A stretch of 64,000 bases of DNA from Laburnicola sp. R22_1 (GCA_014281115.1 JACONQ010000017.1:2108001-2172000); one strand, 5' to 3'; positions 34,741 through 47,896 are shown, numbered from the stretch's first letter. Notes: generated from the sequence alone by a model not told the origin. Program-made: numbers and translations.

Positions 34741-35718
34741 GTAAAGTTAAGCTCGTTAGAAGGTACTAAGACCCCTTTAGGATTAGGGCCATGCCACCGT
34801 ATAGTAAAGAATAGTATATACTTAAGGAGCTTAATAGAATACTCTTTTATAATAGAACACTAGGCAATCGGATTATTTAATTCTATTTACGCATAATAAT
34901 AGACTTTAATATAATGCTAGAATCTAATACTATGGACACTAATAACCTCTTAGAAGAAATTACCAATCTCTTAGAGAAAATTAATCCTATAGATCTTAAT
35001 AAAGTTACGTAGAGGCCTAAGCCTAAACATTCTATATTTACGCGCAAATTATAGAGGCTGGCAAGATATATATAGAACGTACCTATAAGAATAAAGTAAG
35101 TAGGGATTTTGCCACTACTAGTAAACTTTAACCTCTTAGACCTCGCCTATTAGGAGGAGTAAGCTAGCCGGAATATTGGCATATTATAAGCTAAGGGACA
35201 GCTTATTTCTTAAGGGGGAGAGGAAGTAGTTAAAGAAGAAAAGTTAGAGAAGAAGATAGAACAATAGTATTAGTACTAAGTTAAATTAAAGTCTAATATA
35301 TATGTATAATTACTAGAATAGAATTGTAAGCTATAGACCCTAATAATAGAGCCTAACTAATAATTAAATAGCTAGAAAATTAAGAGCTAAAAACTACTAT
35401 ACTAATCTCTACAAGAATCTAAACCCCTATAATCGCCATAGCCTAAGCCATAATTAGGGTTTAGATTGCGACTCTAATAGGAGCGAGGCATAGGGATACC
35501 TTACTCTGCAGCTTAAGTTCTGCTAGGGCCCAAACCTAGGTGTATAGCTTAGGTAGAGAGGTTAGAAGAAATAGAGGACAGACCTAAAGAAGGAGGAGAG
35601 AAAATTATGCCGCTGTGGCTAAGCGGAAATAAGGGAGTGCGGGCAGAATTAATAGACTATTAGGAAGCTAGATATATAGGAGAAGGCAAGTAGAATAGAA
35701 CTTTAGAAGAATTATTAG
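34741..35718 (+). pseudogene. H polyprotein C-terminal part and downstream frame
   Basis: Continues the integrase frame: KVKLVRRYQDPFRIRAM resembles the end of Gypsy integrases. The same frame runs on to 35720 with TAG/TAA only. A purine-rich block AAGGGGGAGAGGAAGTAG at 35210-35227 is what one would expect just before a 3' LTR, yet the LTR is nearly 6 kb away (4 kb without D3). Confidence 0.5.
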
Positions 35719-35720
35719 TA

Positions 35721-37573
35721 ACCTAGATTATAAGCGAGTCGCCCTTATAAGCGAGTCGCCCACCTTGTTAACTTTCTACGACGCGTTACCTACAAACTAT
35801 AATGGCTTAACTAACTTCTACTTAATTGCTCTGCAACGAAGCAGATATCTACCTTACTATCCTAGCTATTAATCAGAACCAAATTTAGACTGTACGAGAG
35901 GCTGTATGGGCTTATAATGTCCCCCAATTAACGCTGCGCAACTAACGCGCTGGGAAGCCTGCGCGACGCGATTGCCAGCCCAACTTAAGAAAGCTTACTA
36001 AGCTAGAAGAGGAGGTGATTATTAAGTACATACTTAATCTAGATTCGCGAGGGTTTGCGCCTACTCTAGAAGCTGTGCGGAATATGGCGGATAAGTTGCT
36101 CGCTGAGCGCGGCAGTGGCCAGGTTGGTTAACAGTGGCCTAGAAACTTTGTCAAGCGAACAGACAGCCTTACTACGCGGTTTAATCGACCGTACAACCAC
36201 TAGAGAGCGCTCTACGAGGATCTAGAAGCTATACAACGCTAGTTTAATCTTATAGCGTGTATAAAGGCCACCTATAGTATCTACAATAAGGACACCTTTA
36301 ACTTTAATAAGACTGGCTTTCTAATAGGCAAGATATTCTCCTAGCTAGTTGTCACAAAATTAGAAAGACGTAGCCGGCCAAAAGTAATCTAGCCAGGCAA
36401 TTGCGAATAGGTCACGGTAATCTATAGAATTAACGCAGCTAGGTGGGCAATCCCGCCCTTTGTTATTTTCGCTGGCCAGTATTACCTCTCTGCCTAGTAT
36501 AAGGGCGAGGATATACTAGGCGACTAGACTATTAGGCTTAGTAACAATAGTTAGACTACTAACAAGCTTAGTACTGCCTGGCTATAGCACTTTATTAAGC
36601 ATATAGCAGCGCGTAGAGTAGGCGCGCGCTAGCTGCTTATACTTAATAGCTATAAGAGTTACAAGTCGCTTAAATTCCAAGAAATCTGCAAGGATAACAA
36701 TATCTATACTCTCTGTATGCCGCCACATTTGTCGCACCTCCTGCAGCCGCTAGACGTTGGCTGTTTCTCGCCATTAAAGCGGGCGTATAGGTGCCAAGTG
36801 TCGAGCCTAATACGCGACTATATTAACCATATTACTAAGCTTAAGTTCCTACCTGCCTTCTGCGCCACCTACAACCAGTTAATTACAAAGGAGAATATCT
36901 GCGCAAGCTTTTAGGGCGCTAGACTAGCCCCACACAATCTAGAAGTAGTGATCTTGAAGCTTAATATTAAGCTAAGGACGCCGTCGCCAGCAACCCTGCT
37001 AGAGACTGTGTGGGAGGCTAAAACACCTAGCAATGTGCGCGAACTAGAGGCTTAATTAACGTTAATTCGCGAGCGGATTCGCGCGCATAAGAGCTCGTCA
37101 CCTGCTTCTATTATTAAGAGGCTTAATTAGCTAGAAAGAGGCTCTTCTAAAGCAATGCATTAAATGGCGCTTATGCGCGAGCGAATCTTAAGCCTTGAGA
37201 GAGCAAATAAGGCCGCCACAACACGTAAGAATTGCAAAAAGAAGCGGATCTAGAAGCAAGGCACCCTATTAAAGGCAGAGGAAGAGGATATTATTACTTA
37301 AAGGGCTGTTAAGCAGCAACTTAAGGGAGAAACGCGTCAAGGCAAGGCGCGATTAGGTACGAGCCGGCAGGCCTTAGCGCGCTACAGTCGCTGCAGAGAG
37401 ACTGGCCATAACTTACGAACGTGTGAAAAGCGTACTGTAGATACTACTTAAACTAGGACGGCTCTTATATTAATATTATTTTATTGCGTTGTGGATGTAC
37501 AGGCTATAAAAGGCTGAGAGAGTTGACAAGGTGGGCGACTCGCTTATAAGGGTGACTCGCTTATAATCTAGGT
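35721..37573 (+). mobile_element. D3: pogo-like DNA transposon nested in H
   Basis: 1853 bp, flanked by TA (35719-35720 and 37574-37575). Both ends begin ACCTAGATTATAAGCGAGTC; the motif AAGCGAGTCGCCC occurs twice, followed by ACCTTGT. The second right-hand motif has one change (GTCACCC). Confidence 0.9.
35802..37451 (+). pseudogene. D3 transposase, broken
   Basis: ATG at 35802, TAA at 37449, 550 codons in one frame, the same length as F. First and second catalytic Asp are Asn (NFNKTGF, LLILNSYKSY). The third is kept (LLQPLDVGCFSPLKRAY), and its codon follows an A rather than a T. The C-terminal knuckle reads RYSRCRETGHNLRTCEK, missing the first Cys. Stops are TAG/TAA. Confidence 0.8.
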
Positions 37574-37575
37574 TA

Positions 37576-40500
37576 GTCTAAAAGAGGAATAAGTTAGAGA
37601 ATAAAGAGCTAATCTATAGCACCGCATTAAGTAAGACCTAACCTAGAGAGGAATAGGGGCTAGAGAGCAGACGACTAGGAGTAGGAGTAGTTTAGCCCTA
37701 AGATAGGGAAGGGCTATCGCTATCGCTACTAGAGAAGACAATAGATTAAAAAGAATAGAAAAAGAGCGGTGTATAGAGAGAACCTTAGAATAAGGAAGGA
37801 CTACTACTATTGCTGCTAGAAAGGATAATAGGCTGGGCGTAATAACGCCCAAAGAGAGGTGTGCATAGAAAAGGCTTAGCAATGTTAGAATTAGTGCCTA
37901 ATAGAGAATTAGGCGCCTCTAAGAAACTCTTAATAATTAGACAAGGCCTGCTAGGGTGCCTAGTAGGAAGTATTATGGCAGTGTTGCTAGAACTAAGCAG
38001 CTTACTAATTCTATTATAGATGCGGGTATTTACTTCTAGTCACTCTGTCTATAGCTTATACACTTACTAATAACCCTACTAAAAAGAATTAGCTTAAGTG
38101 TTTATAGTGGATACTAGAGAGAATAAAGCTAGGCAGATAAATTAGTAATAGAGAACTAGTTAAGAGCGAATTAGGCTTACTATAGTGGTTAAAGAAGCAC
38201 TGCTAATATTCGAAAGTTGTCTAGCATAGAACGTAGTAGCCCTTAAGGAGAAGGAGCCGACTACTATTAATATACTAAAAGCAGAGACAATAACTCTAGA
38301 TATAAGCCCCGCAGGCTTAATTATAATTACTCTTAGCTACACTAGAATTGTAATTAATACGGCCTTAGCCTATAGTAAAAAAAAGGATAGAAAGATAAAA
38401 TATATAAGAAGTATAACTAGACACTAAGCGCTATTTAAAGTAATTACGCCTCTGTTTATTAGTGCTTATATCTTTTATAAGAGTAGCTTAGTATAGCTAA
38501 TAGAATAGAATAGTGTGGGCGATAGGAGTGTTATTAGTAGGATTAGAGTTAATCTTAAAGCTGCCTATACCTTAAGCAAACTATATAAGGTAGTCTAATA
38601 ATAAATACTTAGCGTAAATATTACGTAAAAGTCTTATAATCTTATAGATAGTGCCAAAGTTGCATAGCTAATTTAAGAGGGTAATAACTAGGGCACGAGT
38701 TAGCAAGCTAAGGGATAATTAGGGTAGGCATACGCATATAGAATAGGAGCAGTTGTAGAATATTAATAATAGGCGGCGGCAAGGGCTATTATAAGCCTTA
38801 GCCGCTTTTCTTACTATTACTATTATTGTTGTTACCAGTACTAGAGGCGTGGCTACTAAAGGAGAAGTTAACAGTAGCCATGGTTAAGGAGAAGGTTAAG
38901 TCTATTAGGTAGAAGAATTAGAATAGTAGAATAAGAAGAAAAGTAAAAGGACACAAAGGGCATGTTATATACTCTAAGTGGCTATAGGGCTCTATTAGGT
39001 TATAGTAGGTAAGACGTGTGCGTAAACGCCGCTTCTAGACTAGTAATAGGTAGTAGTACTCTTTAAGGAAAGTGCAACCACGTTACTGCTAGTAAGAAAC
39101 TCTAAGGGCAGATTAGGCACTTATAGATAGTAATTAAAGAGCAAATAGCTTATAGGCGTAGATAGAAAGATATGGTATTATAAGGAAAGGAGTAGAGTAT
39201 AGTAGGGATAAGGGATGCATTTAAGTACTAATAAGCTATCTAAAGTCTAAGTAGCTCTTAGGTAAAAAGAGACTTTTGCAGCTGTTACTAGTAAGCTATA
39301 GGCTAGAATAACTACTCTTCTTTTACTTTTTTTCCTTCTTACGCTTATTATAAAACCTATAAGTCTAAGTAACTCTAGCCTAAACTTAGGAATTCTGCAA
39401 CAGCCTTTAAAAAAAGTCCCGCTCTAGAGAGCGCTACAACTTATAGAAAGCTTAAGTCTAGACTTTATTCTCTATATTAGTGTTATAGAAAAAAGAAGGA
39501 CTAATAGGCTAATAGTTAAAGCGTGCCTAATGCCTTCTTAGGGCCCTTCCTCTTTCTTAGAATATATAAATTGTAGTTGCTTAATAGAAGAGGACTGTAA
39601 ATAGTGCTAGAACTATCTAAGAAGCTAATAGACCTAGTTCTAGGGTAGCGTAGCGAGTGAGTGCTTTAGATTAGTCAGAAGCATAAGTGCGCGTAGTAGT
39701 AAAGCTTACGCGAGAAAAAGATTAGAAGGAAGCTAGACAAATAGTGTCTAAGGACAAAGTAGAGGGATGTAGGATTAGAGAGTTAGAGGTTAACTAGGGT
39801 AGAAATTTAAAGTTATCGCTAATAGTAAAGCTCTTAAATAGAGACGTTGCTCCTAGAAAGCTAAGTGTTACTTAGATCTAGACATCGAGGTTTATAACGC
39901 GTGCCTAACGCATAGAAGAAGAATTAGGGGGTAGAGGATAAAGGCCTGTCTAATAGTTAACTTAAGAGACGTTTGGGATGCGAGCTTATAAAGAGAAGAA
40001 CAATATAGCATACCTAAAATAAAAGAGTATAGGGCGCCCTTATTACAAATATAGCAGACTATGTATACGCCACTAAATAGTAGTTCTATATTATTATTAG
40101 TAAACTAGAAGCACTAATACTGCGCCTATAGGTATTTATTATAGGATAGAGTATTATTGCCCATAATAGAAGAGTGGGTAAAGTTAATATATTCTTAGGT
40201 AGTAGCGGCGAACAGGCTTAGTAGGTATATAGCATAAGGGCCTTTATTATTTAATAATTTAGACTATTAGTCTAGTGAAAAGCGACTCGCTTATTCTTAG
40301 AGTTGCATTATCGCGCTTTCTAACTAGAATAGAGAAAGTAGAAGAGTAAAGCGTTAATTATAAGTTTATTAGGGTTATAGTCTAACTAAAGTATAAAGTT
40401 ATCTTAACTATTTACTTAGGGCTATAAACTATAAGGCAGGTTATTATTATTATTAGTGCTCTACCTAAGGGCTGCGAAAACTTAGGCCATAATATTAAAG

Positions 40501-41071
40501 CTGATACGAGCATCTAAGAGGGGAATCACTTCCTAGGGGTTAGTCTAAGAGACTATTAGGGTGCAGAGAACTCACGTAGAGATAAGAAGGTAATAAATAC
40601 ACGAATAGAGGGCTTTTTAGGCACTAGTGGGAGGTTAAAACTACTAGAACCCGCACTATTGTCGCCTTAATAAGGAGGCTTGCTACCGCTACCACTACTA
40701 CTAAAACTAAGATGGCTAGATACGTAGGCGCCTAGGGCATAGTTAATCTAAAGATAGGAAGGCATAATAAGGCAGGCTAAGTAAAGACTTAAAAATAGTT
40801 CGGGGTTTAGAAGGATAAGAAGCTAAACTGCAGAAAAATTGTAAGAGTGCGGAGAGTAAGTAGAATAGGCAAGTTAGTAATAAAAATAGGTACGCATTTG
40901 TGGGCTATTATTTAAGATTATATAAAGCTAGGTAATTAGTAAAGCTTACTATTAGAGACGGGCCTAACCTCTACTTACTAGTAGGAGGTGCTGTAAAATA
41001 TTTAGAGTGTTTTCTAGAAGAGTATTTAGTATAAAGCTTAATGGGGCCAAGCTTCTGTAGGTAAAAAGGTA
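37576..41071. other. Long 3' region of H between integrase and 3' LTR, content unknown
   Basis: With D3 excised, the plus frame of pol continues in phase (TTA GTA, then GTC TAA AAG AGG) for at least another kilobase, with TAG/TAA stops only; readable pieces include LLIIRQGLLGCLVGSIMAVL and DISPAGLIIITL. The minus strand over 37640-38600 is about equally open and Ser-rich (SSSNSSSPSLF, SSSDSDSPSL, repeated). Beyond about 38600 nothing is readable. RIP removes TGA everywhere, so lack of TGA is weak evidence. It may be an extra gene on either strand, or noncoding. Confidence 0.4.
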
Positions 41072-41220
41072 TATAGTAGAATAAACTGTACTATATAGGT
41101 CACGTGGTAAGCTAGTGCCTAATCGGCTCTTAAGAATTTAATAGGCAGTTTCTTTTTTTTAGCACATACAACTTAATTTATCTTTCTACTAAGTTCTAAT
41201 TAGGACTAGGTTCTCCCACA
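41072..41220 (+). repeat. 3' LTR of H
   Basis: 149 bp, begins TATAGTAGAATAAA (TG decayed to TA) and ends TTCTCCCACA. Pairs with 21788-21936. It is preceded by GTAGGTAAAAAGGTA, a weak purine tract. Confidence 0.9.
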
Positions 41221-41224
41221 CTAG

Positions 41225-41482
41225 GAAGCTACATAGAGATCTTTTTAGAGATGCTTTAATTAGTTTTTAATAAGTAAGTTATTTAGTAAGTATAGTTTTA
41301 AATAAGTAAGTTATTTAGTAAGTATTCTTTTACTTTTAAGTAAGCTATTAAGTAAAGAAGAAGTCTATTAAGATAAGATAGTGTTATTCTTTTAGTAGAA
41401 AGAATTAAGTAAGAAGAAGTCCTATGTTAAGATAATAATTAGCTTACTTAAAAATTTCCTACTTATAAACTATATAGTAATA
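41225..41482. repeat. AT-rich spacer with a short tandem repeat
   Basis: Between H and G1. A unit of about 32 bp containing AATAAGTAAGTTATTTAGTA occurs twice (about 41265-41330), then a partial unit. No gene seen. Confidence 0.55.
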
Positions 41483-41662
41483 TATAAGATAGTAGAGATT
41501 ATAGTAATTTATAGTAATATGGATTAACCATAAGAAAAGAGGTGTCTTATTACTATAGAAGACCGAGGGCCTGAAGGTATATAGGTAAGGCTAGGCATAA
41601 GGTTATTCCGGCCGAGGTTATGTAACTAAGGACCGACTATATAGCCATGCGGCAGTCTTACA
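41483..41662 (-). repeat. 3' LTR of G1
   Basis: 180 bp. The ends form the short inverted repeat TGTAAGA/TCTTACA (left TG decayed to TA). It holds CCGAGGGCCTGAAGGTATA and ATAAGGTTATTCCGGCCGAG, also seen in the two other copies. Confidence 0.92.
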
Positions 41663-41673
41663 CACCCCCTTTA
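41663..41673 (-). promoter_or_regulatory. Polypurine tract of G1
   Basis: Directly beside the 3' LTR; the coding strand reads TAAAGGGGGTG, a typical plus-strand primer site. The same tract occurs in G2 at 59708-59718. Confidence 0.75.
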
Positions 41674-41891
41674 GATTGCTAATAGTGGTGATCTGAGAGA
41701 TGCTAGGTCCTAAGTCAAAATAGGTATGTGTGGCGACAAGAGATAAAGTTAAAATGGTGCGATAGGCAATAAACAACTCCCAACCTTAGTTAGGAAAAGA
41801 AAAAGAAGCTGTTAGCAGGTTCTTATATAGGCTGCTTACCATAAAAGTTACCCTAAAACACTATAATAACAGTATAAGTAAGCTAAAAGGT

Positions 41892-42756
41892 GTTAGACTA
41901 GAGGGGCGCGTAGCTATATGCCTTATTAATATAGTGTTGGACTAGAGGGGCGCGTGGCCATATACCTTATTAATAGTGTAAAACACAGTAATTTTGTAGA
42001 CTATAAGTATAAGGATGGAATGAGATTTATTAGTCACCTAAACCGCCAGGACGAAGTAAGACTAATAGGTCACCTAAGCCGTCTATATGTGGGTTAGCAT
42101 CTAAGTGTCCTTAGTATATAGCCTATAATAGTAAATTAGGTCTATTTTAATATAAAATCACTATAAGAAAGCAATCTACTTAGGTACTAGCATAAATAAT
42201 TGTAACTATTCTATATAGCTAGGCTAGCAAGTAAGGACGTACCTTATAGAAGAGTCTAGTCTTAAAATAAGAAAAGGTGGGTCCTAGTCTAGTGCTAAGG
42301 TCTGCCCATATTTATTATTAATATAAGCCGTCTTAATAACTCTAGTGTAGTTAACTCTAGCATAAGTGGGCAGAACTACTCTATATAGCTGCGCCAGCAC
42401 AAGGAGACAGAACTTCTTACTAATATCTAGACTTGTGCCTTAGGTGTGTAGGTACTAAGGAAACTAATCCGTAGAATAGGTAGCTAATCTACCTAGGTGT
42501 AGACAGTTATTAGCTATTATTAACTTCTTAATAAATAGTACTCTGTAATAGACATTAAAATTCTTCTTACTAGAGCTGTAATACAACACGTGTAAGGTCT
42601 TATTACTATAAAACATAGGAAAAGTAGGGTGCTAGAATAGAGTAGTGCTTAGGAGCAATGTTAGACTAGAGGGGCGCGTGGCCATATGCCTTATTAACAT
42701 ATAGAGATAGAGGAGCATTAGACTAGAGGAGCGCGTAGCTATAGGCCTTATTAACA
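41892..42756 (-). repeat. Four copies of a roughly 38-bp motif in the 3' part of G1
   Basis: Core ACTAGAGGGGCGCGTGGCCA followed by TATGCCTTATTAA at 41892, 41936, 42660 and 42716. G2 has three (about 59896, 60620 and 60675), lacking one of the first tandem pair. The motif is GC-rich against its surroundings. Confidence 0.85.
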
Positions 42757-45700
42757 TAGTAAAACATAGTAATTCTAGAGACTATAGGCGCAGGGATAGG
42801 GTGAGATTTATAGGTTACTTAAACCGCTAATATTCTGCTATAAGGTTGTAGAGGTGGAGGAGCTTAAAGACTCTACTTGTTTACCTATAATCTACTTTAG
42901 AATAGGCTTAAGTTATAAGAGCTTTAACTATTTCTAATACTTCTATTTAAGTAGAAGTATTGTAAGGCTGTTAGCAAGCTAAAAGTTAGTTTTAATATAA
43001 GCGGGAGTAATAGTTCCTTATAGTGCCTATTCCCATAACTAATAGTAGTGTATATCCACGTGTTAAAGGGTTGTCTTTAGCTAAGGAGACTCTATAACTA
43101 GTAGACAAATTGTCTGTTTGTTATTATAGTATATAGAGAGTTGTTCCTTAAAGTCCAGGTAGAGATTATTAAAGATTCTAGACTACTAGTAGTACTTAGT
43201 ATACCCTATAGAGAGTAAGATAAGTTCGACTTTAGTAGTTAACTTAACAACGCAGCGTTAGAGTGTTATTTTTTAGTTAATTAAACCGCTAAATAGGAAG
43301 AAAATATAGTCTTATAAGGACTTACAGATTGCCTTATAATTAGCGTAAGACGCGTTAGTTATGCTATAGAAGTCAGTCTCTTTAGTATCTTTTTAATAGA
43401 GATGCGAAGTAGTGTAGTCTATAGAGTAGTGTAGTGCTAGATCCTAGGAGTAATATAGGTATACGAGGTACTAATATGCAGCTAATAAGTATTTAGGGCT
43501 AGGGTTAGTAAGAAATTTAGCCAATTTTAAATAAGCTTTGGCAATATCTAGACGTGTAGCACTAGCGACGTAGCTAATAGATCTAACTATCTAGGAGTAA
43601 TAATAAGATGCATTCTTATTCTTAGACTCTATTCATAGTACAAGCTTCTTAAAAGGTAGAGGTAAAGCAGGTGCCTTAGTCTAGGATGACTTTTAAGGTG
43701 CTAGGTATTTAGCGTAGATTTTCTAGATATAGTTACGTTGTAATAACTAAAGATAATTATTATCACGGTCTCTGTGTATAGTAATACTATAGAAAGTAGA
43801 GTTCTCTTAGCCTTGCAAGTTAGTAATTTTATACTATTTAACAAGCTTGCATTTAAAGGCGTCGTGGAAGAATAAATAACCTAAAAGAGCCATAGTAATA
43901 ATGTTGTCCACGTAAAAGAAGACGATAATACAATTGTCTCTCTATAGTCAGGGTGCGTTAAGTACTAGTAATAGATTAAAGCTCTTAAGTGTAATTGTAA
44001 AGTCTTTGTACCAGAGTAGTAGTAACGTCTTAAGGCTATAAAGGGCGCGATAAAGTTGCTAGTAGTGTCCGCTATTATAGAAACCTTCTGGTTAAAAGGT
44101 GTAAATAGGTTTAGGGAGTTTAGCGTTAGTAAAAGCATTAACAGCGTCGTATTAACGTATGTCCATATTAAAGTAGGTGATAATTGCCATAAGAGCGCAG
44201 AATATTTATATAGTAAGAGTAGTAGCATAGGTGTTACTCATAACAGTCTATAAGTCTTCTCTCATAATAATTCTTGCTTTAAACTTGGCTAGATAGCCTT
44301 AATTAAATTTATATGTAAAGACCCATATAAGTAATAAGACTTTAGTGCTTAGAGAAAGCTCTAAGAGCGAAATCTTAGTGGATGTCTTCTTTTTAGCAAT
44401 AGTATTTAGCTCCTTCTTCGCAGCTGCCATAAAGCCTTCTCTAAACCACATAGGAAGTTTTAGGACATTATTCCAAAATTAAGGCAGGGGCGGAAGCTAG
44501 TCTTTATAGACTCGCCGTAATAGTGCGATTAATTAGAGCACTTTGTCTAGTAGTAAGGCTAACGCGAACGTGTTCTAATAAGTCTAAATAGCATTAGTAG
44601 TAGAATTTCGTGTGCGTTTAGGCAACACATTAGTAGTTTAGAGATAGGTATTAGTTTTATATCGCTTTCTTTGCGTAGAAAGTCCCATTAATATAGGTAT
44701 AGGGGACGTAGAGAACTAAGAGGGCGTCGGCGGTGTAGCTAGTACTAACATTAGCGGCGTAGAGGTCTAATTAACTATAGAAACTAGTGAAGGGTATACA
44801 TCTCTGCCATAGTGTACATTATAAGCTTGGCCTAATTTCTCGCCTACGAGTAGAGTTTTAGTAGAAAGGATAGACAGCTTAGCGTCTTTATATACTTCCT
44901 TATTAGAATCTTCCTACTCACTTTCTAATTCTTTAATCTTAATATTGTTAATGGCTTAATCTAACTAAATGCTAAGTAGGCTCTCTTTATTAGTAGACCT
45001 AAAGAATAGTTCTTTATTAAAGGTAATATCTCTTATTTAAATAACCTTGCCTCTGTGTCCGCGGGATACAGCTTTTAGTACCTATATATAGTAGATATTA
45101 CGTAAGTCTACGCCTACTAAGTAACTAATAAGCGCTCTTAAAAAAAGCTTATTTGTTTAGGGAATCTTTTTATAAAGGTAGTATGCTCTATATTTATAGA
45201 TGCGTAGATAAGCAATAGAGGGCAGTTTGCTGTATATAGCCTTAAATAGTGTGGTCTAGTTTAATAATTTAATAGGAGTCTAATTAAGTAGATATGTCGC
45301 ATAGACGTATATCTCTTCGCATAGGTAAAGTAGAAGGTTAGACATAGTCCTAAGTAATTAAGACATAGTAATTAGCATCTTTCCTAACTATTCTGTATGG
45401 CCTAATTGTTCTATAGTGTTAGGGGACTAGAGCTGTATAGTAATGCCTTATTGTTTGCAGTGCTTAACTACACTAAGGTTATTTTAAAACCTATAAGCTT
45501 TCTCTTTATCTATTAGTACGAATACTAGGCTAGCGTTATAGCGGCGTTTAATGTGTCTATCTATGAGTTTAAAGACTCTATTTAGGATATGTATAGATTA
45601 ATTAAGTATGCCATACACTATATAAGTCTTAGAGACAAGATAGTAACTATAAAAGATATACTAGTTGCCTATAAGAGATTCGACGTTAAGTCCAATGATA

Positions 45701-47667
45701 TTAATAGTAATAGCTTTAAATACACGCGTAGGTTAGTGCTCTTTATTAGATCTCTATAAAATAATCTATAAAGTCTTGTTAACTCTGTATTGTTCGTAGT
45801 CTTGTGTACTAGGGGGAGGAGATGTGAGCAAAGCTATGCCAGCAATATTGTGACTTAGTTTCTCTATTAATTTAGCTCTAGCATAGCCCATTAAGACGTG
45901 TGCGTAAAGACTAGATAACGTGCGGTTAGGTAGTAGTGTAATAAAGAGTTTCTTATAGCTCCTTTTGTTAGTAAGCACTAGGAAAGGTCTGTTAGTGTGG
46001 TTCTCTAGTAGTGCCAGGGGAGACTGTTAGTCTACTAGAATATAGTGACCGCCTATAGATTTAACTATTACCTAAATAGGATTCTTAGTGCCATCCTTTG
46101 TGTATAGGCATTTACGCCCTAAGTTAAAGTGGATATCTTTTTCTCTAAGCCTTAAGAGCGATACTAGTAAGATAATAAAGCCTAGACATAAGGTAATGTT
46201 TCTTAATATAGTTCTTATGGGTTTACTTAGTATGTAGATTTCGATATTACATTTACCCCATGCGGCGATTTCCACTAAGTCTTCTCTATAACTAATTCTT
46301 TTGCCTAGTATTATAGAATAAATCCATATAAACTTATTAGGCTTATTATAGACGTGTATATCTAAACTATAATCGAGGATCTAAGAGTAACGGAGTACTA
46401 AGGTCGGACGTTACTTATTACTTATTACGAAATATTTTGTTATGTGTGCCTATTTATATTCTCTATTAGAGGCTTAGTCGCTAGCGTTAACATAACCTAT
46501 AAGTATAACGCGATCTCGCTTTGCCTTCTCTCTTATTTATATTTTATTAAGTAGCTTAGTCTGTCTAGTAACCTTACTATATCTTTAAATAGCTTTAATA
46601 TAAGCTGGGTTAATTTTAAACCAAATTTCTTATAGCCAGGTGTAGATATATAGATAAGCTTCCTATTATAGGTTACCTAGGTGAGCGTTGCCTTTACTAT
46701 AAGGATAAGGCTTTCTTTATAAACTACTAGCAATCTTAGTGTTAGTGCGCTTCCTATTATTCTAAAGTCCTTCTATATTATTTAAAGGCGTTAAGCTACA
46801 GCTCTAATTTCTCGCATCTATATAATAAGAAGACTATGCTCTATTAAGCGCGGTATAGACGGTGCCTTATATATTGCCCTTATTTAAGCTATGTAGATAC
46901 GGCGTTGTTTAGTAGTATTAAATAAGCGCCGCGATAGATACCTTATTAGGTATACTTAGTAGTAGTGCACAGACTATAATAAGTTATTTTGGTGTAATAA
47001 TAATGCCTATAGGATTAATAATAGCTAGTATAGTATAGACTATTAAAGCTAGTAGATTAAGTTCTGCGTTAACATATACTAAACGGGCCTTATAGACTTT
47101 CTTATTTATTATTGCTACAAACTCTAAATCGATAGTATAAAAGACCTTAAGAAGATCTTGCTAGGAAGCGAAACCCTAGATAGTTAGAACCTTTAGTTTA
47201 ATGGCCTTATTAAGATAAATTTAGAAGTCGTTTATCTAGTCCTTAATTAACTAGCGACTAGGCGTGTACTTCTTTACCTTATTGTATTAATAGTCTACTT
47301 CTTCTTATTTAGTGACTATTAGTTTTAAGTAGTTCTTGTATAGGAACCTAATTTGTTCTACGATAGTGTAGTTAGCAGGCATAGAAATTAGTATATTATC
47401 TCTTACTATACTTATAATATGGCTTTTAAGCTTGCTTAGCAATTTCTTATATTCTTATTTATACTTGTATTTCTCTTTCCACACTATAATATTAAGGTTT
47501 TTATTAGAGTTGGATTTAACGTCTTCTAGCACTACAAGGTTTATAGTCTCTAGATCGACGTATTTTAGAACGCGTAGTATGCGCGCAATATATTTAAAAA
47601 CTATGTACCATGGTTTAATGTTGTCTATCCCTTTTAGTATAACTTTTTCGTCCTTTGGCGTTGCCAT
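42300..47667 (-). pseudogene. G1 Gag-Pol polyprotein, broken
   Basis: The start is likely the ATG at 47667 (MATPKDEKVILKGIDNIKPW), a Copia Gag beginning. Near 46275-46072 the pre-integrase part reads IRTILRNITLCLGFIILLVS then LLRLREKDIHFNLGRKCLY. The integrase core is at about 45720-45340 (YNASLVFVLIDKEKAY, then SPNTIEQLGHTE). Reverse transcriptase is at about 44470-43500: YLAKFKARIIMREDL, YDAVNAFTNAKLPKPIY, then FFYVDNIITMA near 43930, where Copia has YVDD. RNase H follows, poorly preserved. The polyprotein would form particles and copy and insert the element. Stops are TAG/TAA. G2 also has Asn in the second position of YVDD, so that change is either ancestral or hit both copies. The left end is approximate. 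Confidence 0.85.
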
Positions 47668-47896
47668 TATAATGCGTTTGCGATGACTTTTCGCGTGTTT
47701 AGCCACTAGTGTGGACTTTTTATTATAATTTAGAGTCTTATAGTGTTTTATAGTAATTTATAGTGACTATAATTGTGGGTTTACAAATGACTTTTCGCGT
47801 TATTGTTGTGAAAACTCTACTCTGGTCCGTGCGAGCGATAATGTGGCAGCAGAAGTAACTAGTAAGGAGTTTTAGAGGGTGCGTAATAAGCGTTAT

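Larger units (their letters stand above)
21788..41220 (+). mobile_element. H: Ty3/Gypsy LTR retrotransposon carrying nested insertions
   Basis: Flanked by 149-bp LTRs and a 4-bp duplication CTAG (21784-21787 and 41221-41224). The coding strand is plus, with order gag, retropepsin, reverse transcriptase, RNase H, integrase, which is the Gypsy order. Pogo elements D1, D2 (itself carrying C4) and D3 are inserted in it. Subtracting these and their TA duplications leaves about 12.0 kb, very large for LTRs this short. All frames are RIP-degraded. Confidence 0.9.

Noticed and set aside
37643..37882. Hydrophobic 79-residue minus-strand frame in the 3' region of H
   Set aside because: Leu/Ile/Val-rich only because it reads degraded AT-rich DNA. 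Another minus frame and the plus frame look more protein-like.
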